DNA from: Rhodoplanes sp. Z2-YC6860
GTDB taxonomy: Bacteria; Pseudomonadota; Alphaproteobacteria; Rhizobiales; Xanthobacteraceae
Direction of reading: 5' to 3'
Assembly: GCF_001579845.1 (NCBI RefSeq)
Contig: NZ_CP007440.1
Span: 5,416,029-5,480,028 of the forward strand
DNA length: 64,000 nt
In this document: positions 25,804 through 33,971 of the stretch, in pieces
Numbering within the stretch: position 1 is the first letter of the stretch
Layout of the letters: every line of letters begins with the position of its first letter
Notes under the pieces: generated by a model
What the model saw: the letters and a program-made list of their open reading frames with translations, nothing else
Told to the model about the DNA's origin: nothing
The model's database searches: none
Position numbers and translations under genes: made by a program

Positions 25804-27330
25804 TTACCACCAGCCGCGCGGCTGCTGCTGCCGGCGATCGTCGCCGCGCCGGCGTGTGTTGCTGGAATCGCCGCCCCAACTACCGAAGAACGAGAAGCCA
25901 CCGCCGTCGCCGCGAAATTCGTCACTCGCAATGAGCTGCTGGGTGGGCTTGCGCGTGATGAACCCGCCCTGAGGCTGGTTGCTCAGAACCGCGACGAATT
26001 CGGTGCGATAGTTGGTCTCGCTGCTCAGCGGCTCGTCCGAGATGACGATCGAGGATCGCGGCAGCGCGGTCGGCCCGATGCGGTCGAGTACCTCCTTCGG
26101 GATGGTGACACGATCGAGAGCGTTCTTGGCCTCGTCACCGTGATCGATCGTGACGGCGCTCCAGCGCAGGCCGTCGCCGTTGCGTGCCATCGCGGTGAAC
26201 ACGTGCGTGCCGATCGGCTTGTGGGGGTCGCGGATCGCGACCGGAACCTCGATGGACGAGTCGAACACCTCGCCGCCGTCCGGCCAGCGCTTGTGCGTGT
26301 TGCGACGGACGTAAAGCTTCTGCGTCGCGCGGCTGATGTAGATCGAGACCGGTTCGACCGCGAGCTTCGCGTCGGTCGCGGCCTTGGCCGTGGCGGTTTT
26401 CTTGGCTTCGGCCGCCTTGAGGGCGTCCTTTGCGGCCGCGTCGGCGTCGAGTTTCGCCTTCGCGTTGGCCGTGGCGGTGTCGAACTGCGTCGTTGCGCCC
26501 GCGGCCTTGGTGGCGGCCTTCTCTTTCCGCGCCTCGGCTTGCGCCTTGGCCTGATCGGTCTTGGCAGCGGCGAGCACCTTTTCGGCAAACGCGAGTTCGG
26601 CGTCGGCGCGGGTCTTGAGCGCCTTCAAGTTGCGGAGCGACGCCGTAAGCGATGCCGCCCCGCGTGTTGCTGCGACGACAGCCTTCTTCGCATCGTCGGC
26701 CGCCTTGGCAGCGTCCGCGGCCTCCTTGGCGGCCGCCGCAACACGCGCCGGAGCGGCCGCGATGGCCTCCGCGTTCGGCTGCAGCAACGCCGGGTGGGAG
26801 AACTCGACCGGAGCCGCTTCGTTCGGCGAAATGATCACCCGCATCCCGATCCGCGTCTTGTCGAACAGCTTTTCGGCGAAGCCGTAGGGCATGCGGACGC
26901 AGCCATGCGATGCTGCGTATCCGGGCAACGGCCCGCCGTGCAATGCGACGCCGTTCCAGGTGATGCGCTGCATGTTCGGCATCCAGGCATCGTCATACAT
27001 GCTGGAATGGTGGTCCTTGTCCTTCTCCAGGACCGTGAAGATGCCGGCCGGCGTTTCGCGATCCTTGACGCCCGTCGACACGGGTGCGCGCGTCATCCAG
27101 CCGTCGGCGTCGTAGAACGTGACCATCTGGTTCTTGATGGTGACGATCGCCATGATCGGCTCGCCCACAGTGCGCTGCGCCTGCTCCACCGGCGGAATCT
27201 TTGCCGGACCTGCGACCGCATCGGCGGTCAGTGCCGTCAGCGCGGCGACCGCCGCCAGCGTTGCGATGGTGGAAGACCGCCAATGACCCGCCGCCACGGT
27301 GGACCGCGCCGTTGCCAACAAGTTGACCAT
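25804..27330 (-). CDS. L,D-transpeptidase with two YkuD domains, the second degenerate
   Basis: A 508-residue periplasmic protein. The signal peptide precedes AGPAKIPP (about residue 41). The first YkuD domain is complete, with HGGPLPGYAASHGCVRMP: His131, Ser141-His142-Gly143-Cys144 as nucleophile. Residues about 175-310 are an Ala/Lys-rich coiled coil. A second YkuD-like domain follows (VSIYISRATQKLYVRRNTHK, then PIGTHVFTAMARN) but it has no SHGC motif. The C-terminus is Gly/Arg/Gln-rich. The enzyme would form 3-3 crosslinks or attach lipoprotein to peptidoglycan. The second domain may serve only in binding. Confidence 0.85.
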   Translation of the reverse strand: MVNLLATARSTVAAGHWRSSTIATLAAVAALTALTADAVAGPAKIPPVEQAQRTVGEPIMAIVTIKNQMVTFYDADGWMTRAPVSTGVKDRETPAGIFTVLEKDKDHHSSMYDDAWMPNMQRITWNGVALHGGPLPGYAASHGCVRMPYGFAEKLFDKTRIGMRVIISPNEAAPVEFSHPALLQPNAEAIAAAPARVAAAAKEAADAAKAADDAKKAVVAATRGAASLTASLRNLKALKTRADAELAFAEKVLAAAKTDQAKAQAEARKEKAATKAAGATTQFDTATANAKAKLDADAAAKDALKAAEAKKTATAKAATDAKLAVEPVSIYISRATQKLYVRRNTHKRWPDGGEVFDSSIEVPVAIRDPHKPIGTHVFTAMARNGDGLRWSAVTIDHGDEAKNALDRVTIPKEVLDRIGPTALPRSSIVISDEPLSSETNYRTEFVAVLSNQPQGGFITRKPTQQLIASDEFRGDGGGFSFFGSWGGDSSNTRRRGDDRRQQQPRGWW

Positions 27331-27568
27331 CCCCTGCTCCGGTTGAAATGCCCGTCCCAACATATGTGGATTATGTGTCAGATCGCGAGCTTTGAAAACC
27401 AACCGCCAGCGCCATCCACTCCGTTACTTGCCTCCCGGAACCAACGGCGCCCCGCGACAGTGATTCCTTAGGTGGACAATGTGCCCTGTGGTAAGCGAAC
27501 GGCACCCCGGTCCCCATCTTTGACTTGGCGGATGACAGCTCCACCACGCCTTATTGAAAGGACACACA

Positions 27569-28042
27569 ATGGCAAAGAACACGATCTGTCTGTGGTACAA
27601 CAAGGATGCCGAGGACGCAGCGCGCTTCTATGCCAAGACGTTTCTCGACAGCGAGGTGATCGCCGTCCGCCACGCCCCGACCGACTATCCGTCCGGCAAG
27701 AAGGGCGACGTGCTGGTGGTCGAGTTCAAGGTCGCCGGCGTCTCGTGTGTCGGCCTCAACGGCGGCCCGACGTTCAAGCATAACGAAGCGTTCTCTTTCC
27801 AGATATCGACCGAAGATCAGGCCGAGACCGATCGCTATTGGAACGCGATCGTCGGCAATGGCGGCCAGGAAAGCGCGTGCGGCTGGTGCAAGGACAAATG
27901 GGGCATTTCGTGGCAGATCACGCCGCGTGTGCTGCTCGAAGCCATGGCGGCCGGCGGCGATGAGGCCAAGCGCGCGTTCACGGCGATGATGGACATGCGG
28001 AAGATCGACGTCGCGGCGATCGAGAAGGCGCGTCGCGGGTAG
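27569..28042 (+). CDS. VOC-superfamily protein, PhnB/3-dmu-9_3-mt type
   Basis: A 157-residue protein with the vicinal-oxygen-chelate fold. The opening ICLWYNKDAEDAARFYAKTF and the later FSFQISTEDQAETDRYW and WGISWQITPR are typical of the PhnB-like subgroup, which is annotated widely but seldom characterised. GAAAGGA precedes the ATG; an in-frame TTG five codons upstream was not used. It is transcribed alone and ends before a bidirectional terminator. Enzymatic role unknown. Confidence 0.87.
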   Translation: MAKNTICLWYNKDAEDAARFYAKTFLDSEVIAVRHAPTDYPSGKKGDVLVVEFKVAGVSCVGLNGGPTFKHNEAFSFQISTEDQAETDRYWNAIVGNGGQESACGWCKDKWGISWQITPRVLLEAMAAGGDEAKRAFTAMMDMRKIDVAAIEKARRG

Positions 28043-28143
28043 GATTCCCGGCGGGCAGCGTGTCTCTGAGGTTTCTGGCGGTACGATCGTGCCGTCCGGA
28101 ATGCCCGGGCGATCAAGCAATCGCAGGGACAGGCTTAGACAGC

Positions 28144-28170
28144 AAAAGGCCGCCATGACGGCGGCCTTTG
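28144..28170. terminator. Bidirectional terminator
   Basis: A ten-base-pair stem AAAGGCCGCC/GGCGGCCTTT with a five-base loop separates the VOC gene (plus) from the small gene on the minus strand. Confidence 0.8.
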
Positions 28171-28192
28171 GTTCTCGAAATGGTGCCGGCGC

Positions 28193-28354
28193 TTAACGCT
28201 GCTGCACGGCGGGAGTCAGTCCAACGGGCTTCTCGACCTTGGGAGCCGCGCGGCGCGGCGTGGCCAGCAAGCGCGAGATGATCGACCACACATATTCGCT
28301 GCGCTCGCGGTGGGCTTCTTCCCAAACCTTGGCAAAACCTTCAGTGCCTTTCAT
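28193..28354 (-). CDS. Small hypothetical protein, 53 residues
   Basis: Begins MKGTEGFAKVWEEAHRERSE after a well-placed GGGAGG. The N-terminal half is an amphipathic helix, the C-terminal half is basic and Pro-rich (TPRRAAPKVEKPVGLTPAVQ). It has its own terminator. About 60 bases upstream lies the second copy of a 21-bp repeat that could be a regulatory site. Small proteins of this style are seen in rhizobia. Function unknown. Confidence 0.6.
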   Translation of the reverse strand: MKGTEGFAKVWEEAHRERSEYVWSIISRLLATPRRAAPKVEKPVGLTPAVQQR

Positions 28355-28411
28355 CGGAGCCTCCCAAGTGGACCGCTGCAATGGTTGGAGCATGATCCGC
28401 GTTGGCTGAAT

Positions 28412-28432
28412 CGTGAAGTGCGCAAAGTCACA
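28412..28432. repeat. Second copy of a 21-bp repeat
   Basis: Identical to 24364-24384. It lies upstream of the 53-residue protein gene on the minus strand and has dyad arms GTGA/TCAC. Confidence 0.55.
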
Positions 28433-28509
28433 ACTTGGCCGAAGCTGGCTATGCAGCCATTTTCGGCGGAATTAATCCAAATAAAACAGATACTTATAGA
28501 GGCCGCCCG

Positions 28510-28914
28510 CTAGTCGAACATCGCGATGCAATCGATCTGGACATCGATGCCGGCGCGGTTGGGGATGCCGCCGATGCACGTCCGCGTGACCTTCTCGCCC
28601 GCAAGATAGGCGCGGAAGGTTTCGTTGAAGCGGGGAAAGTCGGCGACGTCGCGCAGCGTGACGCGCACGTTGACGATGTTCTTCGCGGTCGCGCCGGCGT
28701 CCGCCAGCACGCTCATCAGGTTGTCGAGCGCAAGCCGCGTTTGCGCTGCGATGTCGCCCTCAACCACCGCCCCGGTGCGAGGATCGACCGATCCCAGGCC
28801 CGAGGCGAACAGCATGTTGCCAAAGCGAACGGCCTGCGCGAGCGGCGAGTCCACCTGCCCCAGCGTGGCGCCGGGTGTCGGCGCCGACGATGACGCGATG
28901 ATCTGTTTCGGCAT
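28510..28914 (-). CDS. RidA-family protein, second of a tandem pair
   Basis: A 134-residue Rid protein, about three-quarters identical to the preceding gene product when compared directly, so a tandem duplicate. It keeps the Arg that holds the substrate carboxylate (KVTRTCIGG) but the conserved Glu near the C-terminus is Gln here (VQIDCIA instead of VEIDCVA). RidA hydrolyses reactive enamines and imines; this change may alter or lower activity. It lies 17 bases after the first copy at the end of the transporter/monooxygenase operon. Confidence 0.88.
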   Translation of the reverse strand: MPKQIIASSSAPTPGATLGQVDSPLAQAVRFGNMLFASGLGSVDPRTGAVVEGDIAAQTRLALDNLMSVLADAGATAKNIVNVRVTLRDVADFPRFNETFRAYLAGEKVTRTCIGGIPNRAGIDVQIDCIAMFD

Positions 28915-28931
28915 GGCGTGGTTGCCTCGCG

Positions 28932-29336
28932 TCAATCGAACATCGCGACGCAGTCGATCTCGACGTCGGTGCCGGCGCGATGCAGTACGCCGCCGAAGCA
29001 GGTGCGCGTCACCTTCTCGCCGGCGAAGTATTCGCGGAAGGTTTCGTTGAAGCGGGGAAAGTCGGCCACGTTGCGCAGGATGACGCGCATGTTGACGATG
29101 TTCTTGGCGGTTGCACCCGCGGCCTCCAGCACGCTCATCAGATTGTCGAGGGTCTGCTTGGTCTGCACCACGATGTCGCCCGGCACCACCTGGCCGGTGA
29201 CGGGATCGAGCGAGCCCGTACCCGACACAAACAGCATGTTGCCAAAGCGAATGGCCTGCGCGAGCGGCGAAACCGCCTGGCCCGGCGTGAAACCGGTGGT
29301 CGGCGCCTTGGACGACGTGATGATCTGCTTTGGCAT
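28932..29336 (-). CDS. RidA-family protein, first of a tandem pair
   Basis: A 134-residue trimer-forming Rid protein. It has the conserved residues for imine hydrolysis: RFGNMLFVSGTGSLDP in the core, Arg in KVTRTCFGG and Glu in VEIDCVA. It follows the flavin monooxygenase gene by 93 bases and precedes its duplicate by 17. In the pyrimidine (Rut) pathway a RidA-like protein (RutC) accompanies a flavin monooxygenase (RutA), so a related imine- or aminoacrylate-clearing role here is plausible. Confidence 0.9.
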   Translation of the reverse strand: MPKQIITSSKAPTTGFTPGQAVSPLAQAIRFGNMLFVSGTGSLDPVTGQVVPGDIVVQTKQTLDNLMSVLEAAGATAKNIVNMRVILRNVADFPRFNETFREYFAGEKVTRTCFGGVLHRAGTDVEIDCVAMFD

Positions 29337-29429
29337 GGGAGCTCCGTGAGATGGTGTGCGATGAAGTCGTGAACGTCTGAAAAAGCTCGCAAATGATTCC
29401 GCGAGCAGCGGCTGAGCGATAGCGTTGCC

Positions 29430-30566
29430 TTAGACCTTGGCGTCGACGGCGACGCGCAGTCCGGCTTTCTCCAAGCGCGGCAGCACCTCGCGGCCGAAGC
29501 GCTCGAGGCCGCCTTCGTAGTCGAGCCAGGTCAGGAGGAAGCCGTCCACACCTGCGTCGGACAGGTTCGTGAACAGGCTGGTGATGCGATCCGCATCGCC
29601 CACCAAGGGATAACCGGCGAAGCCTGCCTTCAAGGCGTAGGCGAGCTTGGCCGCCGCTTCCGGCGGCATCGCCTTGGTGTCGATGGCGTTGTTGCGGATG
29701 ATGTTCTGCACCGGCTCATCGTCGCCCTGCGTGACGATGTAGTCGTAGGCGTAAGCCTGGGCCTCCGCAGTCGTGTCCTTGAGCACGACATAGGCCGACA
29801 TCCAGATCTGGATCTCCTTGCCGAACTTCTCGCGGGCGTCCTTGCGGTACTCCTCGACCTGCTGCTTGATCGCCTTGGGGTCGGGATTGTGCGCGGAGAC
29901 GAAAGCGATGTCACAGTGCTTGGCGGCGAACTCGCGGCCGCGCGGGGAGCGGCCGGCGTTGAACAGCACCGGACGCGCCTGCACGCCGTGCGGCTGGCTG
30001 TAGGCATCCTTCAGCTTGTAGTTCTGACCGTCGTAGTCGAAGCTCTTCCGCCCCGACCACAGACGGTCGAAGATCTCCATCCACTCTTCGGCGAGCTCGA
30101 AGCGGTCGCTGTGCTCCTTCACCTCGTAGCCAAAAAGCTTCATGTCCCCGGGATACCAGCCGAGAACGAGGTTCATGCCCGCCCTGCCTTTGGAAATGAG
30201 ATCGACGGTTGCCGCCGCCTTTGCGACGAACACCGGATGCATCAGCGTGACATGCAGTGTGCTGACGACAGCAATACGCTCTGTCACGGCGGCCACGGCG
30301 CCCGCCCAGGTGAACGCCTCCATGAAGTCGCCGCTGTAGTGGTCGTCGCCGCCGAACGACTTCCAGTGCATCGCGGAGACGAAGGCCTCGAGCCCGAGCT
30401 TTTCGGCTTTTTGCGCGAGCCGGACGTTGGCGTCCCAGCTGCACTTGAAGCGGTCGGGATGGAACGTGAAGGCAGCGCCATTGCCGCTGATGCCGAAAAC
30501 GCCGAGCTTGATGCGATTCTTGGAATCGCGGATGGGGTTCGATTTCGTGCCGACCTGGTCGGTCAT
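29430..30566 (-). CDS. LLM-class flavin-dependent monooxygenase
   Basis: A 378-residue bacterial-luciferase-fold enzyme. Recognisable parts are LGVFGISGNGAAF at the first strand, AQKAEKLGLEAFVSAMHW, ISKGRAGMNLVLGWYPGD, SDRFELAEEWMEIFDRLWSG and FNAGRSPRGREFAAKHCDIA, matching the SsuD/SfnG/RutA group that uses FMNH2 from a separate reductase. The enzyme follows an aliphatic-sulfonate-type ABC transporter by 17 bases, so the substrate is likely an organosulfur or organonitrogen compound that the transporter brings in. No flavin reductase gene is in the window. Confidence 0.9.
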   Translation of the reverse strand: MTDQVGTKSNPIRDSKNRIKLGVFGISGNGAAFTFHPDRFKCSWDANVRLAQKAEKLGLEAFVSAMHWKSFGGDDHYSGDFMEAFTWAGAVAAVTERIAVVSTLHVTLMHPVFVAKAAATVDLISKGRAGMNLVLGWYPGDMKLFGYEVKEHSDRFELAEEWMEIFDRLWSGRKSFDYDGQNYKLKDAYSQPHGVQARPVLFNAGRSPRGREFAAKHCDIAFVSAHNPDPKAIKQQVEEYRKDAREKFGKEIQIWMSAYVVLKDTTAEAQAYAYDYIVTQGDDEPVQNIIRNNAIDTKAMPPEAAAKLAYALKAGFAGYPLVGDADRITSLFTNLSDAGVDGFLLTWLDYEGGLERFGREVLPRLEKAGLRVAVDAKV

Positions 30567-30583
30567 GTTTGCACCTCTCCCTG

Positions 30584-31375
30584 TTAGTTGATCGCCGAGG
30601 CAGCGGTGCCCTTGATGGCCTCGGTTCGAACGATGTCGGTGACGTGATCGCGCAGCTTGATGAACGCCGCGTCGCTCCGCATGTCGTAGCGCCGCGGCCT
30701 TGGCAGATCGACGTCGATCACCTCGCGGATACGGCCGGGATGCGCGGTCATGACCACGGTTTTGTCTGCGAGATAAATCGCCTCGTCGATGTCGTGGGTG
30801 ACCAGCACGACGGTCTTGCGCTGCTCCTCCCAGATCTCCAGCAGGAAATCCTGCATGATGGATCGCGTCAGTGAATCGAGCGCGCCGAACGGCTCGTCCA
30901 TCAGCAACGTCGACGGATTGATCGCAAGCACGCTCGCAATTGCCGCGCGCTGGCGCATGCCGCCCGACAGTTCGGCGGGCTTGCGCTGCCGGAACGCTGC
31001 CAGTCCGGTCCGTTGCAGCATGCGCTCGACCACCTGCTCGCGGTTGCCCTTGCCTTTGTTGGCGCGCAGCGACAGGCCGAACGCGATGTTGTCCTCGACC
31101 GACAGCCATGGAAACAGAGCCGTCTGCTGGAACACCACGCCGCGATCCGGTCCAGGCCCCTTGATGGACTGACCGTCGACAAGAATTTGTCCGGCGGTCG
31201 GCGTCTCGAAGCCGGCAACGAGGTTCAACAGCGTGGACTTGCCGCAGCCGCTCGCCCCGACCAGCGTGACGATCTGCTTCTCCTGAACCGAGAGCGTGAC
31301 ATCGTCCAGCGCCGTGACGGAATCGTCGCCGGTCTCGAACCGCTTGGTGACCGAGGTGATGCTAATGCTCCCCAC
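30584..31375 (-). CDS. ABC transporter ATPase, SsuB/TauB/NrtD type
   Basis: A 263-residue nucleotide-binding subunit with Walker A GASGCGKST, Q-loop FQQTALFPW, signature LSGGMRQR, Walker B LLMDEPFGALD and switch His in VLVTHDIDEA. It overlaps the end of the permease gene by 14 bases. Together with the permease and binding protein it makes a complete importer of the nitrate/sulfonate/taurine family. Confidence 0.95.
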   Translation of the reverse strand: MGSISITSVTKRFETGDDSVTALDDVTLSVQEKQIVTLVGASGCGKSTLLNLVAGFETPTAGQILVDGQSIKGPGPDRGVVFQQTALFPWLSVEDNIAFGLSLRANKGKGNREQVVERMLQRTGLAAFRQRKPAELSGGMRQRAAIASVLAINPSTLLMDEPFGALDSLTRSIMQDFLLEIWEEQRKTVVLVTHDIDEAIYLADKTVVMTAHPGRIREVIDVDLPRPRRYDMRSDAAFIKLRDHVTDIVRTEAIKGTAASAIN

Positions 31376-32228
31376 CGAAGGTCTCCCTCTCGTTCCAGGT
31401 GAGCAGCATATCGCGGACCAGCACCACCAGCCGGTCGCATACGAATCCCAGCAGGCCGATGCTCAGCATCGCCGCGATCACGACGTCGTTGCGGTAGAAC
31501 AGATACGCGTCGTTCAGGAGATAGCCGAGCCCGCTCCGCACCGCGAGAATCTCGGCGACCACCACGAGCACCCAGGCGATGCCCATCGACAGCCGCACGC
31601 CGGTGAGGATCGACGGTAGGGCCGCCGGCAGGATCACACGCGACAACAACTCGGTCTCGTTGGCGCCCATCATGCGCGCGGCCTTGTAGAGCGTGATGTT
31701 GATCTGGCGCACGCCGTGCGTCGAGTTGATCGCCGCCGGAAAGAATGCGCCAAGCCCGATCATGAACACGGCCGGCGCGTTGCCGATGCCGAAGAACACC
31801 AGCGACAGCGGCACCCACGCCGTGACCGGAATGTTGCGCAGCACCTGGATGGTCGGATCGAGCACGCGCTCCATCACGCGGCTGAGGCCGATCAGCAGCC
31901 CGACGAAAATTCCAAGCGCGACGCCCCAGCCGAAGCCTGCGAACACGCGCCATGTGCTGGCCCAGGCATGGTCGAGCCAGGTGCCGGAATAGCGCGCTGC
32001 GGCGTCGGTCTGGCCGGTGATGAGATCGTACCAGACCCACATCACCTCGGACGGCGGCGGAAGCACATTCCTGCGCACAAAGCCGATGGTGCTGAAAACC
32101 TGCCAGAGCAGCAGGATCGCCACCGGGAAGATGGCGTATTGCAGCACCAGCGATGTGCGCCGCCAGAAATCCCCGGGCTTGACGACTGTGGGCGACGGCT
32201 CGCCCGCAGATTGCGTCTCGTTCAACAT
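31362..32228 (-). CDS. ABC transporter permease, SsuC/TauC type
   Basis: A 288-residue inner-membrane protein with about six helices. The EAA loop, which contacts the ATPase, reads YKAARMMGANETELLSRVIL, then PAALPSILTGVRLSMGIAW. Its ATG shares a base with the stop of the binding-protein gene (TGATG), a translational coupling signal. Two GTG codons directly upstream could also start it. The family imports nitrate, sulfonates, taurine or pyrimidine precursors. Confidence 0.93.
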   Translation of the reverse strand: MLNETQSAGEPSPTVVKPGDFWRRTSLVLQYAIFPVAILLLWQVFSTIGFVRRNVLPPPSEVMWVWYDLITGQTDAAARYSGTWLDHAWASTWRVFAGFGWGVALGIFVGLLIGLSRVMERVLDPTIQVLRNIPVTAWVPLSLVFFGIGNAPAVFMIGLGAFFPAAINSTHGVRQINITLYKAARMMGANETELLSRVILPAALPSILTGVRLSMGIAWVLVVVAEILAVRSGLGYLLNDAYLFYRNDVVIAAMLSIGLLGFVCDRLVVLVRDMLLTWNERETFGGEH

Positions 32229-33268
32229 CACCACGTTGACAGTTCGGCCGGTGACAGCCCCGACGCCTTGGCCACGAACGAGAGATCGACGAAGCTTTCG
32301 ACCTTGGCGCTGAAGTCCTCCTTGACCCAGCCGAGTTCGTGCAGCTCGCGCGCCATCGTCTTGATGTCGGCGACGTTGGTGCGGAAGTTGTACTTCAGGA
32401 ACTCGCGCTCCTGCATCGCGATCACCGGGTCGGGCAGCCGCGAATATTTCTTTTCGAACTCGATCTGCTTGTCGGGCTGGCCCATGAAGGTCTTCATGGC
32501 CTCGACATGCGCATTCACGATCCGCTGCAGGAGCGCAGGCTTCTCCTTGATGAGCTTGTCGGTGACGATGAAGCCCACCTCCTGTTTGCCGAAGTTGCCG
32601 CCGAACAGATGCAGGAACAGCGCCGCATCGCCCTTCTCGATCGCGATCGCACCGAAGGCGGACAGCGTCATCGCCAGATCGACTTCGGCGGCTTCGAGGG
32701 CACGCGGATGATTCGGGAACGGGATGTTGACGACCTGCACATCCTTGTCGGGATCGATGCCGAGCGACTTCAGATAGACCGCGAGCTTGGCGTGCTGCAT
32801 CGAGCCCGTCGGGGTGCCGATCGCCAGAGGCTTGCCCGACGACTTGCGCGACGCCGCAAGCGATTTCAGCGATGCGCCATCGTTCGGCTTGAGATCGAGG
32901 CCTTTGCGCGAGACGAGGACGTTGTAGCCGCCGCCCCAGCCGCACACCCACTTGACCGGGATGTTCTCGCTGATCGCACGGATCAGATGCTGGGTCGTGG
33001 TGTTGCCGGTCTCCAGCTCGCCCTGCTCGATGGCGAGCAGCACCGCGGTGCTATCGCGGAAGTCCTTCGCATCGAACACTAGGTCCTGTTTCTTGTTGGC
33101 TTCAGGCAGCGTCGTGCGCAGCGCGCCCATGGCGCCGATCTGAAGTCCTTCGCGAACCGTGTCGGCTGCATGCGCCGGCCGCATCAGCATCGCCGGCAGC
33201 GCGATGCCAGCCGTCGCCACGCCCACCGCCTTGCCAAAGTCACGTCGATTGATGCGGTGTCCGGTCAT
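32228..33268 (-). CDS. ABC transporter substrate-binding protein, SsuA/NMT1-like
   Basis: A 346-residue periplasmic protein. The N-terminus MTGHRINRRDFGKAVGVATA carries a twin-arginine motif (RRDFGK), so export through Tat is likely. The mature part has the two-lobe fold, with GALRTTLPEANKKQ near the start, WVCGWGGGYNVLVSRKG, IGTPTGSMQHAKLAVYLKSL and VDLAMTLSAFGAIAIEKGD. It heads the operon SBP-permease-ATPase-monooxygenase-RidA-RidA. Ligand unknown; family members bind sulfonates, nitrate or thiamine precursors. Confidence 0.9.
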   Translation of the reverse strand: MTGHRINRRDFGKAVGVATAGIALPAMLMRPAHAADTVREGLQIGAMGALRTTLPEANKKQDLVFDAKDFRDSTAVLLAIEQGELETGNTTTQHLIRAISENIPVKWVCGWGGGYNVLVSRKGLDLKPNDGASLKSLAASRKSSGKPLAIGTPTGSMQHAKLAVYLKSLGIDPDKDVQVVNIPFPNHPRALEAAEVDLAMTLSAFGAIAIEKGDAALFLHLFGGNFGKQEVGFIVTDKLIKEKPALLQRIVNAHVEAMKTFMGQPDKQIEFEKKYSRLPDPVIAMQEREFLKYNFRTNVADIKTMARELHELGWVKEDFSAKVESFVDLSFVAKASGLSPAELSTW

Positions 33269-33472
33269 TTTGTATCTCGCTTTGTATGCGTGGTGGATAG
33301 GCCCGACAGGCAACTTCTGTACCGCCAACGCGAGAGCATATTTCGTCACAGGCTCCTCGGTCTTTCAAGGTGACCGGCGCGCGAACCATCCATGCGGTTC
33401 TCGCGCGCGTCGCTGTGCCGCGTTTCGCCGCGGTTCGCTGCCTGGGATGACGGGGCGGGTTTTACGCTTTAC

Positions 33473-33484
33473 TCTCAATTGAGA
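33473..33484. promoter_or_regulatory. Perfect 12-bp palindrome in the divergent promoter
   Basis: TCTCAATTGAGA is followed three bases later by a further half-site, TCTCAACTG. It lies 39 bases before the DUF3830 start and about 200 from the divergent transporter operon, so it may be the operator for one or both. No regulator gene is adjacent. Confidence 0.5.
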
Positions 33485-33523
33485 TAGTCTCAACTGCGAT
33501 CTTCCTTCGACCTCGGACCACAC

Positions 33524-33937
33524 ATGAGCAAACTCCGCATCACCGCCGGCCCTTTCGTCTTCGAAGCGCGATTCGAGACTGCGCTGGCACCCAGGACCTG
33601 TGAGATCTTCCGCAAGCTCCTGCCCTACACCGAGCGCGTGATCCATGTGCGCTGGAGCGGTGAAGCGGTGTGGATCCCGCTCGGCGACACCGACATGGGA
33701 GTGCCGGCCGAGAACCAGACCAGTTACCCGGCGCCGGGCCAGATGATCCTCTACCCCGGCGGCATCAGCGAGACGGAGATTCTGCTGGCCTATGGTGGCG
33801 TGCATTTCGCAAGCAAGGTCGGCCAGCTCGCCGGCAACCACTTCATCACCATCACGTCGCCGCTCGACGATCTGCCCAAGCTCGGCAAGATGGTGTTGTG
33901 GGAGGGCGCGCAGCCGCTGCGGATCGAAGCGGCGTAG
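33524..33937 (+). CDS. DUF3830 family protein
   Basis: A 137-residue protein with the cyclophilin-like small-barrel pattern of DUF3830: EARFETALAPRTCEIFRKLL at the start, then VWIPLGDTDMGVPAENQTSY and PGQMILYPGG. Members are often next to transporters and hydrolases for organonitrogen compounds, but no activity is established. The gene faces away from the ABC/monooxygenase operon, with a palindromic site between them, which suggests a shared pathway. The stop is 34 bases from the convergent desaturase gene. Confidence 0.82.
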   Translation: MSKLRITAGPFVFEARFETALAPRTCEIFRKLLPYTERVIHVRWSGEAVWIPLGDTDMGVPAENQTSYPAPGQMILYPGGISETEILLAYGGVHFASKVGQLAGNHFITITSPLDDLPKLGKMVLWEGAQPLRIEAA

Positions 33938-33971
33938 ATTTCGCGCGCCTTGGCGCATCGCGAAGACGATG

